A DNA stretch of 64,000 nt from Paraburkholderia kururiensis (lineage in GTDB: Bacteria > Pseudomonadota > Gammaproteobacteria > Burkholderiales > Burkholderiaceae), in NCBI RefSeq assembly GCF_034424375.1, contig NZ_CP139965.1:3224001-3288000 (forward strand), read 5' to 3'. The notes below the pieces were generated by a model, which was given only the letters and a program-made list of their open reading frames with translations, ran no database searches and was not told the DNA's origin. How positions within the stretch are numbered: position 1 is the first letter of the stretch; every line of letters begins with the position of its first letter. Shown in pieces: positions 19,685 to 27,315 of this stretch. A program made the translations under genes and the position numbers.

Positions 19685-20395
19685 CTACTGTTTGCCGTGG
19701 GCGCCGTCATGCTGGACGCCCGGCAGTGCGCGGTACCACTGCACCACTTCACCCACCGCCTGGTCGATGGAGAGCGCCGAGGTATCGAGCAGCCTTGCAT
19801 CTGCCGCAGGCTTGAGCGGCGCGGCCGCACGCGTACTGTCGCGCTCGTCGCGTTCGCGCAAATCCCGGAGCAAGTCATCCATATTAGCAGAAAAACCTTT
19901 TTGGATCAATTGCTTATGCCGGCGCGCTGCACGGGCCTCCACGCTGGCCGTCAGAAAGACCTTCAGCGCGGCGTCCGGAAAGATGACGGTGCCCATGTCG
20001 CGGCCGTCCGCGACGAGGCCGGGCGGCTTGCGAAAGGCGCGCTGGCGCGCCACGAGCGCCGCGCGCACAGCGGGATGAACGGCGATGGCCGAGGCCCGCT
20101 TGCCGATCTCCTCGGCGCGGATTTCCGTCGATACGTCCACGCCGTCCAGCTGCGCGAGGCCTTCTCGAAACGTGATGTGCAGGTCGTCGACGAGCTTTGC
20201 AAGGCCGTGGGCGTCCTCCGGCGCGATGCCGTACCGCACGCTCGCGAGCGCGGAGAGCCGGTACAGCGCGCCGCTGTCGAGCAGGTGAAAGCCGAGGTGC
20301 GCCGCCACGAGCGCGGCCACGGTGCCCTTGCCCGAGGCGGTCGGGCCGTCGATGGTGATGACGGGCGTCTGGTGAAAGGGACGGGTCGGTTTCAT
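19685..20395 (-). CDS. cmk: Cytidylate kinase
   Basis: The product is 236 residues. Walker A is DGPTASGKGT (about residue 16), and ARPGGLVADGRDMGTV-like sequence (PPGLVADGRDMGTV) and a basic LID region ARAARRHKQLIQKG follow. It phosphorylates CMP and dCMP. It lies 4 bases after aroA, so the two are cotranscribed. The conserved proteobacterial order aroA-cmk-rpsA is kept. Confidence 0.96.
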   Translation of the reverse strand: MKPTRPFHQTPVITIDGPTASGKGTVAALVAAHLGFHLLDSGALYRLSALASVRYGIAPEDAHGLAKLVDDLHITFREGLAQLDGVDVSTEIRAEEIGKRASAIAVHPAVRAALVARQRAFRKPPGLVADGRDMGTVIFPDAALKVFLTASVEARAARRHKQLIQKGFSANMDDLLRDLRERDERDSTRAAAPLKPAADARLLDTSALSIDQAVGEVVQWYRALPGVQHDGAHGKQ

Positions 20396-20399
20396 CAGG

Positions 20400-21704
20400 T
20401 CAGGCTTTCGCGAGCGTGAGGAAGCGCTCGAAGTAGTCAGGGAACGTCTTGCCGACGCATTTCGGGTCGTTGATACGCACCGGCACGCCGCCCAGGCTCA
20501 CCAGCGAGAAGCACATCGCCATGCGGTGGTCGTCGTAGGTGTCGATGGCGGCATTCGGCACGAGCTTCGCGGGCGGCGTCACCACGAGGTAATCGGCGCC
20601 TTCTTCGACCTGTGCGCCGACCTTGCGCAGTTCGGTGGCCATTGCGGCGATACGGTCGGTTTCCTTCACGCGCCAGCTCGCGATGTTGCGCAGCGTCGTC
20701 GTGCCGCGCGCGAAAAGCGCGGTCACGGCGATCGTCATGGCCGCGTCCGGAATCAGGTTGAAGTCCATGTCGATGGCTTCGAGCCCGCCGCCCACGCGGC
20801 CGCTACCGCGCACCTCGATCCAGTCGTCGCCCATGATGATGTCGGCACCCATCTTCTCGATGGCGTCCGCGAAACCCACGTCGCCCTGGATGCTCGCGCG
20901 CCCCACGCCTTCCACGCGCAACGGTCCGCCGCCGATGGCGCCCGCTGCAATGAAATACGACGCCGACGACGCGTCGCCTTCCACCATGATGCGGCCCGGC
21001 GACTGGTACCGCACGCCCGCGGGAATGGTGAAGCGCTGCCAGCCTTCGCGCGCCACCGTCACGCCGAAGCGCGCCATCAGGCGGATCGTGATGTCGATAT
21101 AGGGCTTCGAGATCAGCTCGCCGTCCACCTCGATGGTCGTGACGCCCTCTTTCGCGCGCACGAGCGGCAGGCTCATCAGGAGCGCCGTGAGGAACTGGCT
21201 CGACACGTCGCCGCGCACGCGGATGGGCGCATCCACCGAGAGCGGCGCCGCGCGGATGCGCAGCGGCGGATAGCCCTCGCTGGCCTCGTAATCGATCTTC
21301 GCGCCGATCTGCCGCAGCCCGTCCACGAGGTCGCCGATCGGGCGCTCGTGCATGCGTGCCACGCCGTGAATCCGGTAATTGCCGCCGTTGACGGCCAGCG
21401 CCGCGGTGAGCGGCCGCACGGCCGTGCCCGCGTTGCCGAGGAACAGATCCGCCGTCTTCGCCGTGAACGCGCCGCGCGTGCCCTGCACGACGCAGGTGTC
21501 GCCGTCGCGCTGAAGCCGCACGCCGAGTTTTTCCAGCGCGTCGAGCATCACGCGCGTGTCGTCGGAATCGAGCAGGTTCGTGATGGTCGTTTCGCCTTCC
21601 GCGAGCGCGGCAAGCAGCAGCACGCGGTTCGAAATGCTCTTCGAGCCGGGCAGGCGAACCGTGCCTTCGGCGCGGGTAAACGGTCCGAGGTCGAGGTAGT
21701 CCAT
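20400..21704 (-). CDS. aroA: EPSP synthase (3-phosphoshikimate 1-carboxyvinyltransferase)
   Basis: The product is 434 residues. The substrate-binding PGSKSISNR is at residues 20-28 and LGNAGTAVRPLTAALA at about 90; the C-terminal DDHRMAMCFSL is also typical. It makes 5-enolpyruvylshikimate-3-phosphate in the shikimate pathway. The LGNAGTA segment is that of the class I, glyphosate-sensitive type. It is 13 bases downstream of tyrA. Confidence 0.97.
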   Translation of the reverse strand: MDYLDLGPFTRAEGTVRLPGSKSISNRVLLLAALAEGETTITNLLDSDDTRVMLDALEKLGVRLQRDGDTCVVQGTRGAFTAKTADLFLGNAGTAVRPLTAALAVNGGNYRIHGVARMHERPIGDLVDGLRQIGAKIDYEASEGYPPLRIRAAPLSVDAPIRVRGDVSSQFLTALLMSLPLVRAKEGVTTIEVDGELISKPYIDITIRLMARFGVTVAREGWQRFTIPAGVRYQSPGRIMVEGDASSASYFIAAGAIGGGPLRVEGVGRASIQGDVGFADAIEKMGADIIMGDDWIEVRGSGRVGGGLEAIDMDFNLIPDAAMTIAVTALFARGTTTLRNIASWRVKETDRIAAMATELRKVGAQVEEGADYLVVTPPAKLVPNAAIDTYDDHRMAMCFSLVSLGGVPVRINDPKCVGKTFPDYFERFLTLAKA

Positions 21705-21717
21705 ATGCGTGTCCTGT

Positions 21718-22701
21718 TTATTCAGCGGGCGCGCCGTCTTCGGGCGGCGCCTCGGGTGTTGCTGCGGCGGGTTCGTGAGCCGCTTCGCCGGCGGCTGCCA
21801 GCTTGCCGCCGCGCTCCTGCCAGGCGGTGCGGGCTACGCGCGAGCGCGCAAAGACCGCTTCGAGCGCCGCGCCGTCACCGGCGTCGATGGCCGCACGCAG
21901 ACGCGCGAGCACCGCGGTATAGGCGTCCAGTTCGTCGAGCAGCGCTTCGCGGTTCGCAAGGCAGATGTCGCGCCACATTTCGGGGCTCGACGCGGCGATG
22001 CGCGTGAAATCGCGGAAACCGCCCGCGGCGAACGAGAATTTCAGCTCCGCGTCGGGCGAACCGAGAATCTGCTCCACGAGCGCGTACGAGAGTACATGCG
22101 GCAGGTGACTCACCGATGCCAGCACGCGGTCGTGCTGCGCGGCGGACATCGATCCCACCACGGCGCCGGTCGCGCGCCACATTGCCTCGATGCGCGCCAC
22201 CGACTGCGGCACGTTCTCCGGCAGCGGACAGAGCACGACGTTGCGTCCCACGTACAGGTCGGCAAGTGCCGCGTCCACACCGCTCGACTCGCGGCCCGCA
22301 ATAGGATGCCCCGGCACAAACTGGCCGATGCGCTCGGCAAGCACTGCCCGCGCGGCCGCGACGACGTCGGATTTGGTGCTGCCTGCATCGGTGACGATCG
22401 TGGCGGCGTCGAGGAACGGCGCGATGCGCTCCATGAGCGGACGCGTCTGCGCGACGGGCGCGGCGAGCAGCACGATATCGGCGCCGGCGAGCGCGGCGGC
22501 GAGCGCCTTGTCGTCGTCGAGGGCCACGGCGGCGTCTGTCACGCCGAGTTCGACCGCGCGCGCAGCGGAATTCGCCGAACGCGCCACGCCGATCACCTCA
22601 CGCGCGCCGGTCACGCCGGGCCGCTCGCGCAGTGCGCGCGCGAGCGAACCGCCGATCAGCCCGACGCCGAAAATCACAAGTTTGTCGAAAGAAAACGCCA
22701 C
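21718..22701 (-). CDS. tyrA: Prephenate dehydrogenase
   Basis: The product is 327 residues if the GTG at 22701 (reading VAFSFDKLVIFGVG) is the start. An upstream in-frame start at 22755 would add 18 residues without family similarity. The NAD-binding GVGLIGGSLA follows at once; GHPIAGRESSGVDAA and the helical C-terminal domain with FAAGGFRDFTRIA mark the family. It makes 4-hydroxyphenylpyruvate for tyrosine. No chorismate mutase domain is fused. The last 40 residues are Ala/Pro/Glu-rich. It sits between hisC and aroA in the aromatic block. Confidence 0.94.
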   Translation of the reverse strand: MAFSFDKLVIFGVGLIGGSLARALRERPGVTGAREVIGVARSANSAARAVELGVTDAAVALDDDKALAAALAGADIVLLAAPVAQTRPLMERIAPFLDAATIVTDAGSTKSDVVAAARAVLAERIGQFVPGHPIAGRESSGVDAALADLYVGRNVVLCPLPENVPQSVARIEAMWRATGAVVGSMSAAQHDRVLASVSHLPHVLSYALVEQILGSPDAELKFSFAAGGFRDFTRIAASSPEMWRDICLANREALLDELDAYTAVLARLRAAIDAGDGAALEAVFARSRVARTAWQERGGKLAAAGEAAHEPAAATPEAPPEDGAPAE

Positions 22702-22786
22702 CACGCTGCCCAACCGGAAAAGAGACGTGCCGCGGCACCTTGCGAGCGGCCGCACGCCGTACTGTTCAACGCCCCATCGAGGGGGT

Positions 22787-23899
22787 TCATGCCACGACGA
22801 GCGTCTTCTCGAGCGCCGCGACGAAAGCCCCGTTTTCCTCGGGCAAACCGATCGTCACGCGCAGCCATTGCGGCAAACCGTAGTTGCCGACGGGCCGCAC
22901 GATCACGCCCTGCTTCAGAAGCTCCAGATTCACGCGGTTGCCCGCGCCGTCGTCGCTGCCCACGCGCACGAGGACGAAGTTGCCGTCCGAGGGCACGTAC
23001 TCGAGCCCGAGGCGTTCGAACGCTTCAGTCAGTTGCCGATAGCCCTGGGCATTGAGTGCAGCGCTGCGCTCGATGAACGCGCTGTCGTTGAGCGCAGCGA
23101 TCGCCGCGGCCTGCGCAAGCGTGTTCACGTTGAACGGCTGACGCAGGCGGTTCAGCAGGTCGGTGAGTTCCGGCTGCGCGATAGCGAAGCCCACGCGCAG
23201 GCCGGCCAGACCGTACGCCTTCGAGAACGTGCGCGACACCATCAGGTTCGGATAGCGCTTCACCCAGCTCATCGCGTCGTAGCGCTTTTCGGCGGACAGA
23301 TATTCGGTGTAAGCCTCGTCGAGCACGATGGCCACATGGCCCGGCACCTTCGCGATGAACGCTTCCAGCGCGGCCCCGTCGATGAACGTGCCCGTCGGGT
23401 TGTTCGGGTTCGCGACGAACACGAGGCGTGTGTCGTCGGCAATTGCGGCCAGCATCGCGTCCAGATCGTGACCGTAGTGCACGGCCGGCGTGACGATGGC
23501 GCGGGCGCCCAGCCCTTGCGTGGCGAGCGCGTACACGGCGAACGAGTACTGCGAGTACACGATCGACTGCCCCTTCTCCACCAGCGCGTGAGCCGCGAGT
23601 TCGAGGATGTCGTTGCTGCCGTTGCCGAGCGTGATCCAGTCGGCCGGCACGTCGTAGCGCGCGGCGAGCGCGGCCTTCAGTTCGAACGCGTTCGAGTCGG
23701 GATAACGGCCCAGTTCGCTTGCGGCCTGCGCGATCGCGCGTTGCGCGGACTCCGGCATGCCGAGCGGATTCTCGTTCGATGCGAGCTTGACGATGCGCGC
23801 TTCGTCCAGCCCGAATTCGCGGGCGACTTCCGAGATCGGCTTGCCGGCGACGTAGGGCGCGATGGCGCGCACGTAGGAAGGACCGAATTGCATTGACAT
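22787..23899 (-). CDS. hisC: Histidinol-phosphate/aromatic aminotransferase
   Basis: The product is 370 residues. It is a class II-type PLP aminotransferase: LASNENPLGMPESA near the N-terminus, VFVANPNNPTGTF, and the PLP lysine in SRTFSKAYGLAGLRVG. Its place between pheA and tyrA rather than in a his operon suggests it acts mainly on aromatic keto acids, as second HisC copies often do; this is inference. A second start two codons downstream (MQFGPSY) is also possible. Confidence 0.93.
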   Translation of the reverse strand: MSMQFGPSYVRAIAPYVAGKPISEVAREFGLDEARIVKLASNENPLGMPESAQRAIAQAASELGRYPDSNAFELKAALAARYDVPADWITLGNGSNDILELAAHALVEKGQSIVYSQYSFAVYALATQGLGARAIVTPAVHYGHDLDAMLAAIADDTRLVFVANPNNPTGTFIDGAALEAFIAKVPGHVAIVLDEAYTEYLSAEKRYDAMSWVKRYPNLMVSRTFSKAYGLAGLRVGFAIAQPELTDLLNRLRQPFNVNTLAQAAAIAALNDSAFIERSAALNAQGYRQLTEAFERLGLEYVPSDGNFVLVRVGSDDGAGNRVNLELLKQGVIVRPVGNYGLPQWLRVTIGLPEENGAFVAALEKTLVVA

Positions 23900-24115
23900 G
23901 ATGGCTCCAGATCGGCGATGGCAGTGTGCGGCTAGTAGTTAGGGCGACGGGAACGGCGCGTTCCGTTATGGTTGCTCGGCAGCGCTCGTTGGCGACGCGT
24001 TAAGGCTCGTCACGCGCGGTGGGAGCCGGCTGACGTGCCGCGACCGCATTGCGTTCGGGGCATCGGCACATCGCACGGCCGGTACGAGGCCGCGCGCGAC
24101 GTCGCTCCGGATCGT

Positions 24116-25198
24116 TCAACGGGAACGCGGATACGAACCGAGAATCTTGAGGAACGCCGCCTTCTGTTCGAGCTCAGCGAGCGCAGCCGCAACCGGCGCG
24201 TCGTCGCGATGACCTTCCAGGTCGATATAGAAGTAGTACGCCCACGTGCCCGAGCGCGCTGGCCGTGACTCGAAGCGCGTCATCGAAACGCCGTGGCGCG
24301 CGAGCGGTTCGAGCAGACGGAACATCGCGCCCGGCTCGTTCTTCACGGAGACGATGAGCGACGTCTGGTCGTACCCGCTTGGCGCTGCGGGCTCCTTGCC
24401 GATCATCACGAAGCGCGTGCGGTTGTGCGGGTCGTCCTGAATCAGCGCATACGCCACTTGCAAGCCGTAGTGCGCCGCCGCGCGATCGCCGGCGATTGCG
24501 GCTACGGTGGGATCTTCGGCGGCGATACGCGCAGCCTCGGCGTTGCTCGATACCGCCTGGCGCTCCAGATGCGGCGCGTTCGCCGTGAGCCAGTGCTGGC
24601 ACTGCGCGAGCGCCTGCGCATGGGCGCATATGCGCTTCACGCCGGTGAGGTTGCCCGAAAGCGTCAGCAGATTGTGATGGATAGGCAGCGCCAGTTCGCC
24701 GCCAATGACGAGTTGCGTTTGCAGGAAGAGGTCGAGCGTGCGCGAGACTGCGCCTTCCGTGGAGTTCTCGACCGGTACCACGCCGAATTCGGCGGCACCC
24801 GCTTCGACGGCGCGGAACACTTCGTCGATGGACGGACACGGCAGCCCTTCAATCGACTGCCCGAAGTACTCGTGCATGGCCTGTTCGCTGTAGGTGCCTA
24901 CGGGCCCCAGAAAAGCAGTCTTGATGCTCTTTTCCAGCGAACGGCTGGCGGCCATGATTTCGCGCCAGATCGCGCTGATGTGCTCGGCGGCGAGCGGCCC
25001 CTCGCTCATCGACTGCAGGCGCGCGATCACCTGCTGCTCGCGCTCGGGGCGAAACACCGGCGCGTTGAAGTGCTTCTTGACCTCACCCACTTCGAGCGCG
25101 ACCGCCGCGCGCTGGTTCAGGAGCGCGATGAGTTGGGCGTCGATCGCGTCGATGCGCTCGCGTAAGGGTTTGAGGCGTGAATTGAGTTCGTCGTCCAT
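24116..25198 (-). CDS. pheA: Bifunctional chorismate mutase/prephenate dehydratase
   Basis: The product is 360 residues in three parts. Residues 1-90 form the AroQ chorismate mutase (LNSRLKPLRERIDAIDAQLIAL). About 95-275 is prephenate dehydratase (GPVGTYSEQAMHEYFG; PVENSTEGAVSRTLD). The C-terminal part is an ACT domain with NEPGAMFRLLEPLARHGVSM and the ESRP motif, which binds phenylalanine for feedback inhibition. It lies 57 bases after serC. A 216-base gap with no clear signal separates it from hisC. Confidence 0.96.
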   Translation of the reverse strand: MDDELNSRLKPLRERIDAIDAQLIALLNQRAAVALEVGEVKKHFNAPVFRPEREQQVIARLQSMSEGPLAAEHISAIWREIMAASRSLEKSIKTAFLGPVGTYSEQAMHEYFGQSIEGLPCPSIDEVFRAVEAGAAEFGVVPVENSTEGAVSRTLDLFLQTQLVIGGELALPIHHNLLTLSGNLTGVKRICAHAQALAQCQHWLTANAPHLERQAVSSNAEAARIAAEDPTVAAIAGDRAAAHYGLQVAYALIQDDPHNRTRFVMIGKEPAAPSGYDQTSLIVSVKNEPGAMFRLLEPLARHGVSMTRFESRPARSGTWAYYFYIDLEGHRDDAPVAAALAELEQKAAFLKILGSYPRSR

Positions 25199-25255
25199 GC
25201 GTGAAACCGGCCGTATCAGAAAGGACAGAAAGGAAGTGTGCGCAGACGCAGCGCG

Positions 25256-26338
25256 TCAGGCGCAACGCGCTTCGAATTCCTTCATGTACTCGACGAGCGC
25301 TTTCACGCCCTCGAGCGGCACCGCGTTGTAAATCGACGCCCGCATGCCGCCGACGGACTTGTGGCCCTTCAGCTGCAACAGCCCGCGCGCTTTCGCGCCG
25401 GCAAGGAAATCTTCGTTGCGTGACTCATCGGCAAGGAAGAACGGTACGTTCATCCGCGAGCGCGCATGGCGCTCCACCTTGTTGATGTAGAAGCCGCTCG
25501 AATCGATGACATCGTAAAGCAGCTTCGCCTTTTCCATGTTGCGGGCTTCCATCGCCTTGAGACCGCCTTGACGCTTGAGCCACTTGAACACGAGGCCCGA
25601 GATATAGATGGCGTAGGTAGGCGGCGTGTTGAACATCGAGTTGTTCTCCGCCACCGTCTTCCATTCGAATGCCGAGGGGCAGATCGCCATGGCACGGTCC
25701 AGCATGTCCTCGCGCACGATCACCACCGTCACGCCGGCAATGCCGATGTTCTTTTGCGCGCCGGCATAGAGCACGCCGTACTTGGCGATGTCCATGGGAC
25801 GCGAAAGGATGTGCGACGACGCGTCGGCCACGAGCGGAATGTCGCCCAGGTCAGGGATGTCGAACGTCTCGACGCCGTTGATCGTCTCGTTCGTGCACAG
25901 GTGCACGTAGGCCGGATCCTCGGACAGCTGCCACTCCGCGCGCGCAGGCGCCCGCGTGAAGCCGTCTTCCGTCTTGCCGCTTGCCGCGATGTGGGCCGTG
26001 CCGTACTTCTGCGCTTCCTTGTACGACTTCTGCGACCACGACCCGGTGATGACGAAATCCGCGCGCGGCTTCGATCCGAACAGGTTCATCGGCACGATGG
26101 CGTTTTCGCCGATGCCGCCGCCCTGCAGGAAAAGAATGTGGTGGCTTGCCGGCACCTCGAGCAGCTCACGCAGATCGACGAGCGCCTCCTGGTGAATCGA
26201 CATGAAATCCGCGCCGCGATGGCTCATTTCCATCACGCTCATGCCGCTACCGTGCCAGTCGAGCATTTCGTCGGCGGCCTGGCGAAGCACTTCTTCGGGC
26301 AATGCCGCTGGTCCGGCGGAGAAGTTAAAGACGCGCAT
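25256..26338 (-). CDS. serC: Phosphoserine aminotransferase
   Basis: The product is 360 residues from the ATG at 26338 (MRVFNFSAGPAALPEEVL). The PLP lysine is in VLYAGAQKNIGIAG (about residue 197). It converts 3-phosphohydroxypyruvate to phosphoserine and also acts in pyridoxal phosphate synthesis. The reverse frame is open to 26530, but that part is leader sequence. It starts the serC-pheA part of the aromatic/serine block. Confidence 0.96.
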   Translation of the reverse strand: MRVFNFSAGPAALPEEVLRQAADEMLDWHGSGMSVMEMSHRGADFMSIHQEALVDLRELLEVPASHHILFLQGGGIGENAIVPMNLFGSKPRADFVITGSWSQKSYKEAQKYGTAHIAASGKTEDGFTRAPARAEWQLSEDPAYVHLCTNETINGVETFDIPDLGDIPLVADASSHILSRPMDIAKYGVLYAGAQKNIGIAGVTVVIVREDMLDRAMAICPSAFEWKTVAENNSMFNTPPTYAIYISGLVFKWLKRQGGLKAMEARNMEKAKLLYDVIDSSGFYINKVERHARSRMNVPFFLADESRNEDFLAGAKARGLLQLKGHKSVGGMRASIYNAVPLEGVKALVEYMKEFEARCA

Positions 26339-26395
26339 GTGAGGAACCCCGAGGCAGGCGCTGCGGCAAAGAAAGACCGGATACCGCGCCCAGAA

Positions 26396-26431
26396 AAGAA
26401 AAGGCCGCTTGCGCAGATCGCGCAAACGGCC
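26396..26431 (-). terminator. Terminator downstream of the DUF2059 gene, upstream of serC
   Basis: On the reverse strand a 12-bp stem (26420-26431 with 26403-26414, one U-G pair) closes a 5-base loop and is followed by TTTTCTTTTC. It should stop transcripts coming from the DUF2059 gene before serC. Confidence 0.8.
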
Positions 26432-26461
26432 ATTATCGCACCCTCGCCACCAACCCGCCAA
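26432..26461 (-). promoter_or_regulatory. serC: Candidate serC promoter overlapping the terminator
   Basis: On the reverse strand TTGGCG (26456-26461) and GATAAT (26432-26437) are spaced by 18 bases. The predicted start of transcription, about 7 bases past the -10, falls inside the left arm of the terminator stem, about 85 bases upstream of the serC ATG. Confidence 0.4.
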
Positions 26462-26589
26462 ACCAGGCGGCCTATGCCGCGAGGCTTTCAGGCGTGCAGC
26501 CCGAGGCAACGAACGATGCCGCAAGCACACACCTCTGGGTCGGGCGAGACAGGCGGGCGCCGCCGACCGGCGGCGCTTCGCCCATTTTC

Positions 26590-27192
26590 TTACTTGGCCG
26601 GCTTGACCGAAGCGACTTCCTTGTCAGCCTGGTCGCGGGTGGCCTTGATCGATTGCGGCATGTACTTCTGCATCAGACCGTTCACGACGTCGCGGCCCAC
26701 CTGGTCTTGTACCTGGATGAACTTGCGGCCGGTCGGGCTCTTGTAGAACGTGGTCAGGTCCTTGATTTCCTGCGCGCTGTAGTACTTCGCATAGGCGTCG
26801 TACTGAGCTTGCATGGCGTCCTGACGGAACTGATCCGTCGCGAACACCTGGCCTGCCGAGTCAACCAGCTTCGGCACGGCGTTCTTCTGCAGCGTCGGCA
26901 CGGCGGCCTGCTTCTGCTTGTCTGACAGCGTCTTGTTTTCCGACAGCGCGTCCGACAGGATGGCCGGCACGAGCTGCTTGGCCTGCATCTGGGCGCTGTT
27001 GCCGATCGCACCGACGAGCTTCTGTGCATCGATTGCGTCGAGCAGGTCCTTGATCGCGGCTTGCTTGGCCGGATCGACCGGTGCTGCGGCCGTGCTCTCT
27101 GCCGGCGCCTGGCTCTGCAGGGCCTGGGCCATTGCGAAGGTCGGCACGAGAGCGGCCAGCAACATTACCTGCTTGAATCGTTTTTGCATCAT
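26590..27192 (-). CDS. DUF2059 domain exported protein
   Basis: The product is 200 residues. A signal peptide (about residues 1-22, LLAALVPTFAMA) precedes a helical domain of the DUF2059 type, visible as LTTFYKSPTGRKFIQVQ near residue 150. Many Burkholderia encode it next to gyrA. It is probably periplasmic; its function is unknown. A strong terminator follows. Confidence 0.85.
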   Translation of the reverse strand: MMQKRFKQVMLLAALVPTFAMAQALQSQAPAESTAAAPVDPAKQAAIKDLLDAIDAQKLVGAIGNSAQMQAKQLVPAILSDALSENKTLSDKQKQAAVPTLQKNAVPKLVDSAGQVFATDQFRQDAMQAQYDAYAKYYSAQEIKDLTTFYKSPTGRKFIQVQDQVGRDVVNGLMQKYMPQSIKATRDQADKEVASVKPAK

Positions 27193-27233
27193 TACTCCCT
27201 AAGATAAATTAGTCGAACTCTTGCCTGCGGACT

Positions 27234-27269
27234 CAAAAAAACGGCGCCATCGGTTCTCGTCTGGCGCCG
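27234..27269 (-). terminator. Terminator downstream of gyrA
   Basis: An 8-bp stem CGGCGCCA/TGGCGCCG (27242-27249 with 27262-27269) and a 12-base loop are followed on the reverse strand by eight T. It separates gyrA from the DUF2059 gene. Confidence 0.85.
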
Positions 27270-27315
27270 CTTCCAGCCTGCACGGCCTTACCGTTGCCTG
27301 CGGGCGGGCGCGGCT

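Noticed and set aside
26557..26576. Perfect 9-bp GC palindrome just after the DUF2059 stop
   Set aside because: No T-run follows on either strand, so I did not call it a terminator; the real one lies at 26396-26431.
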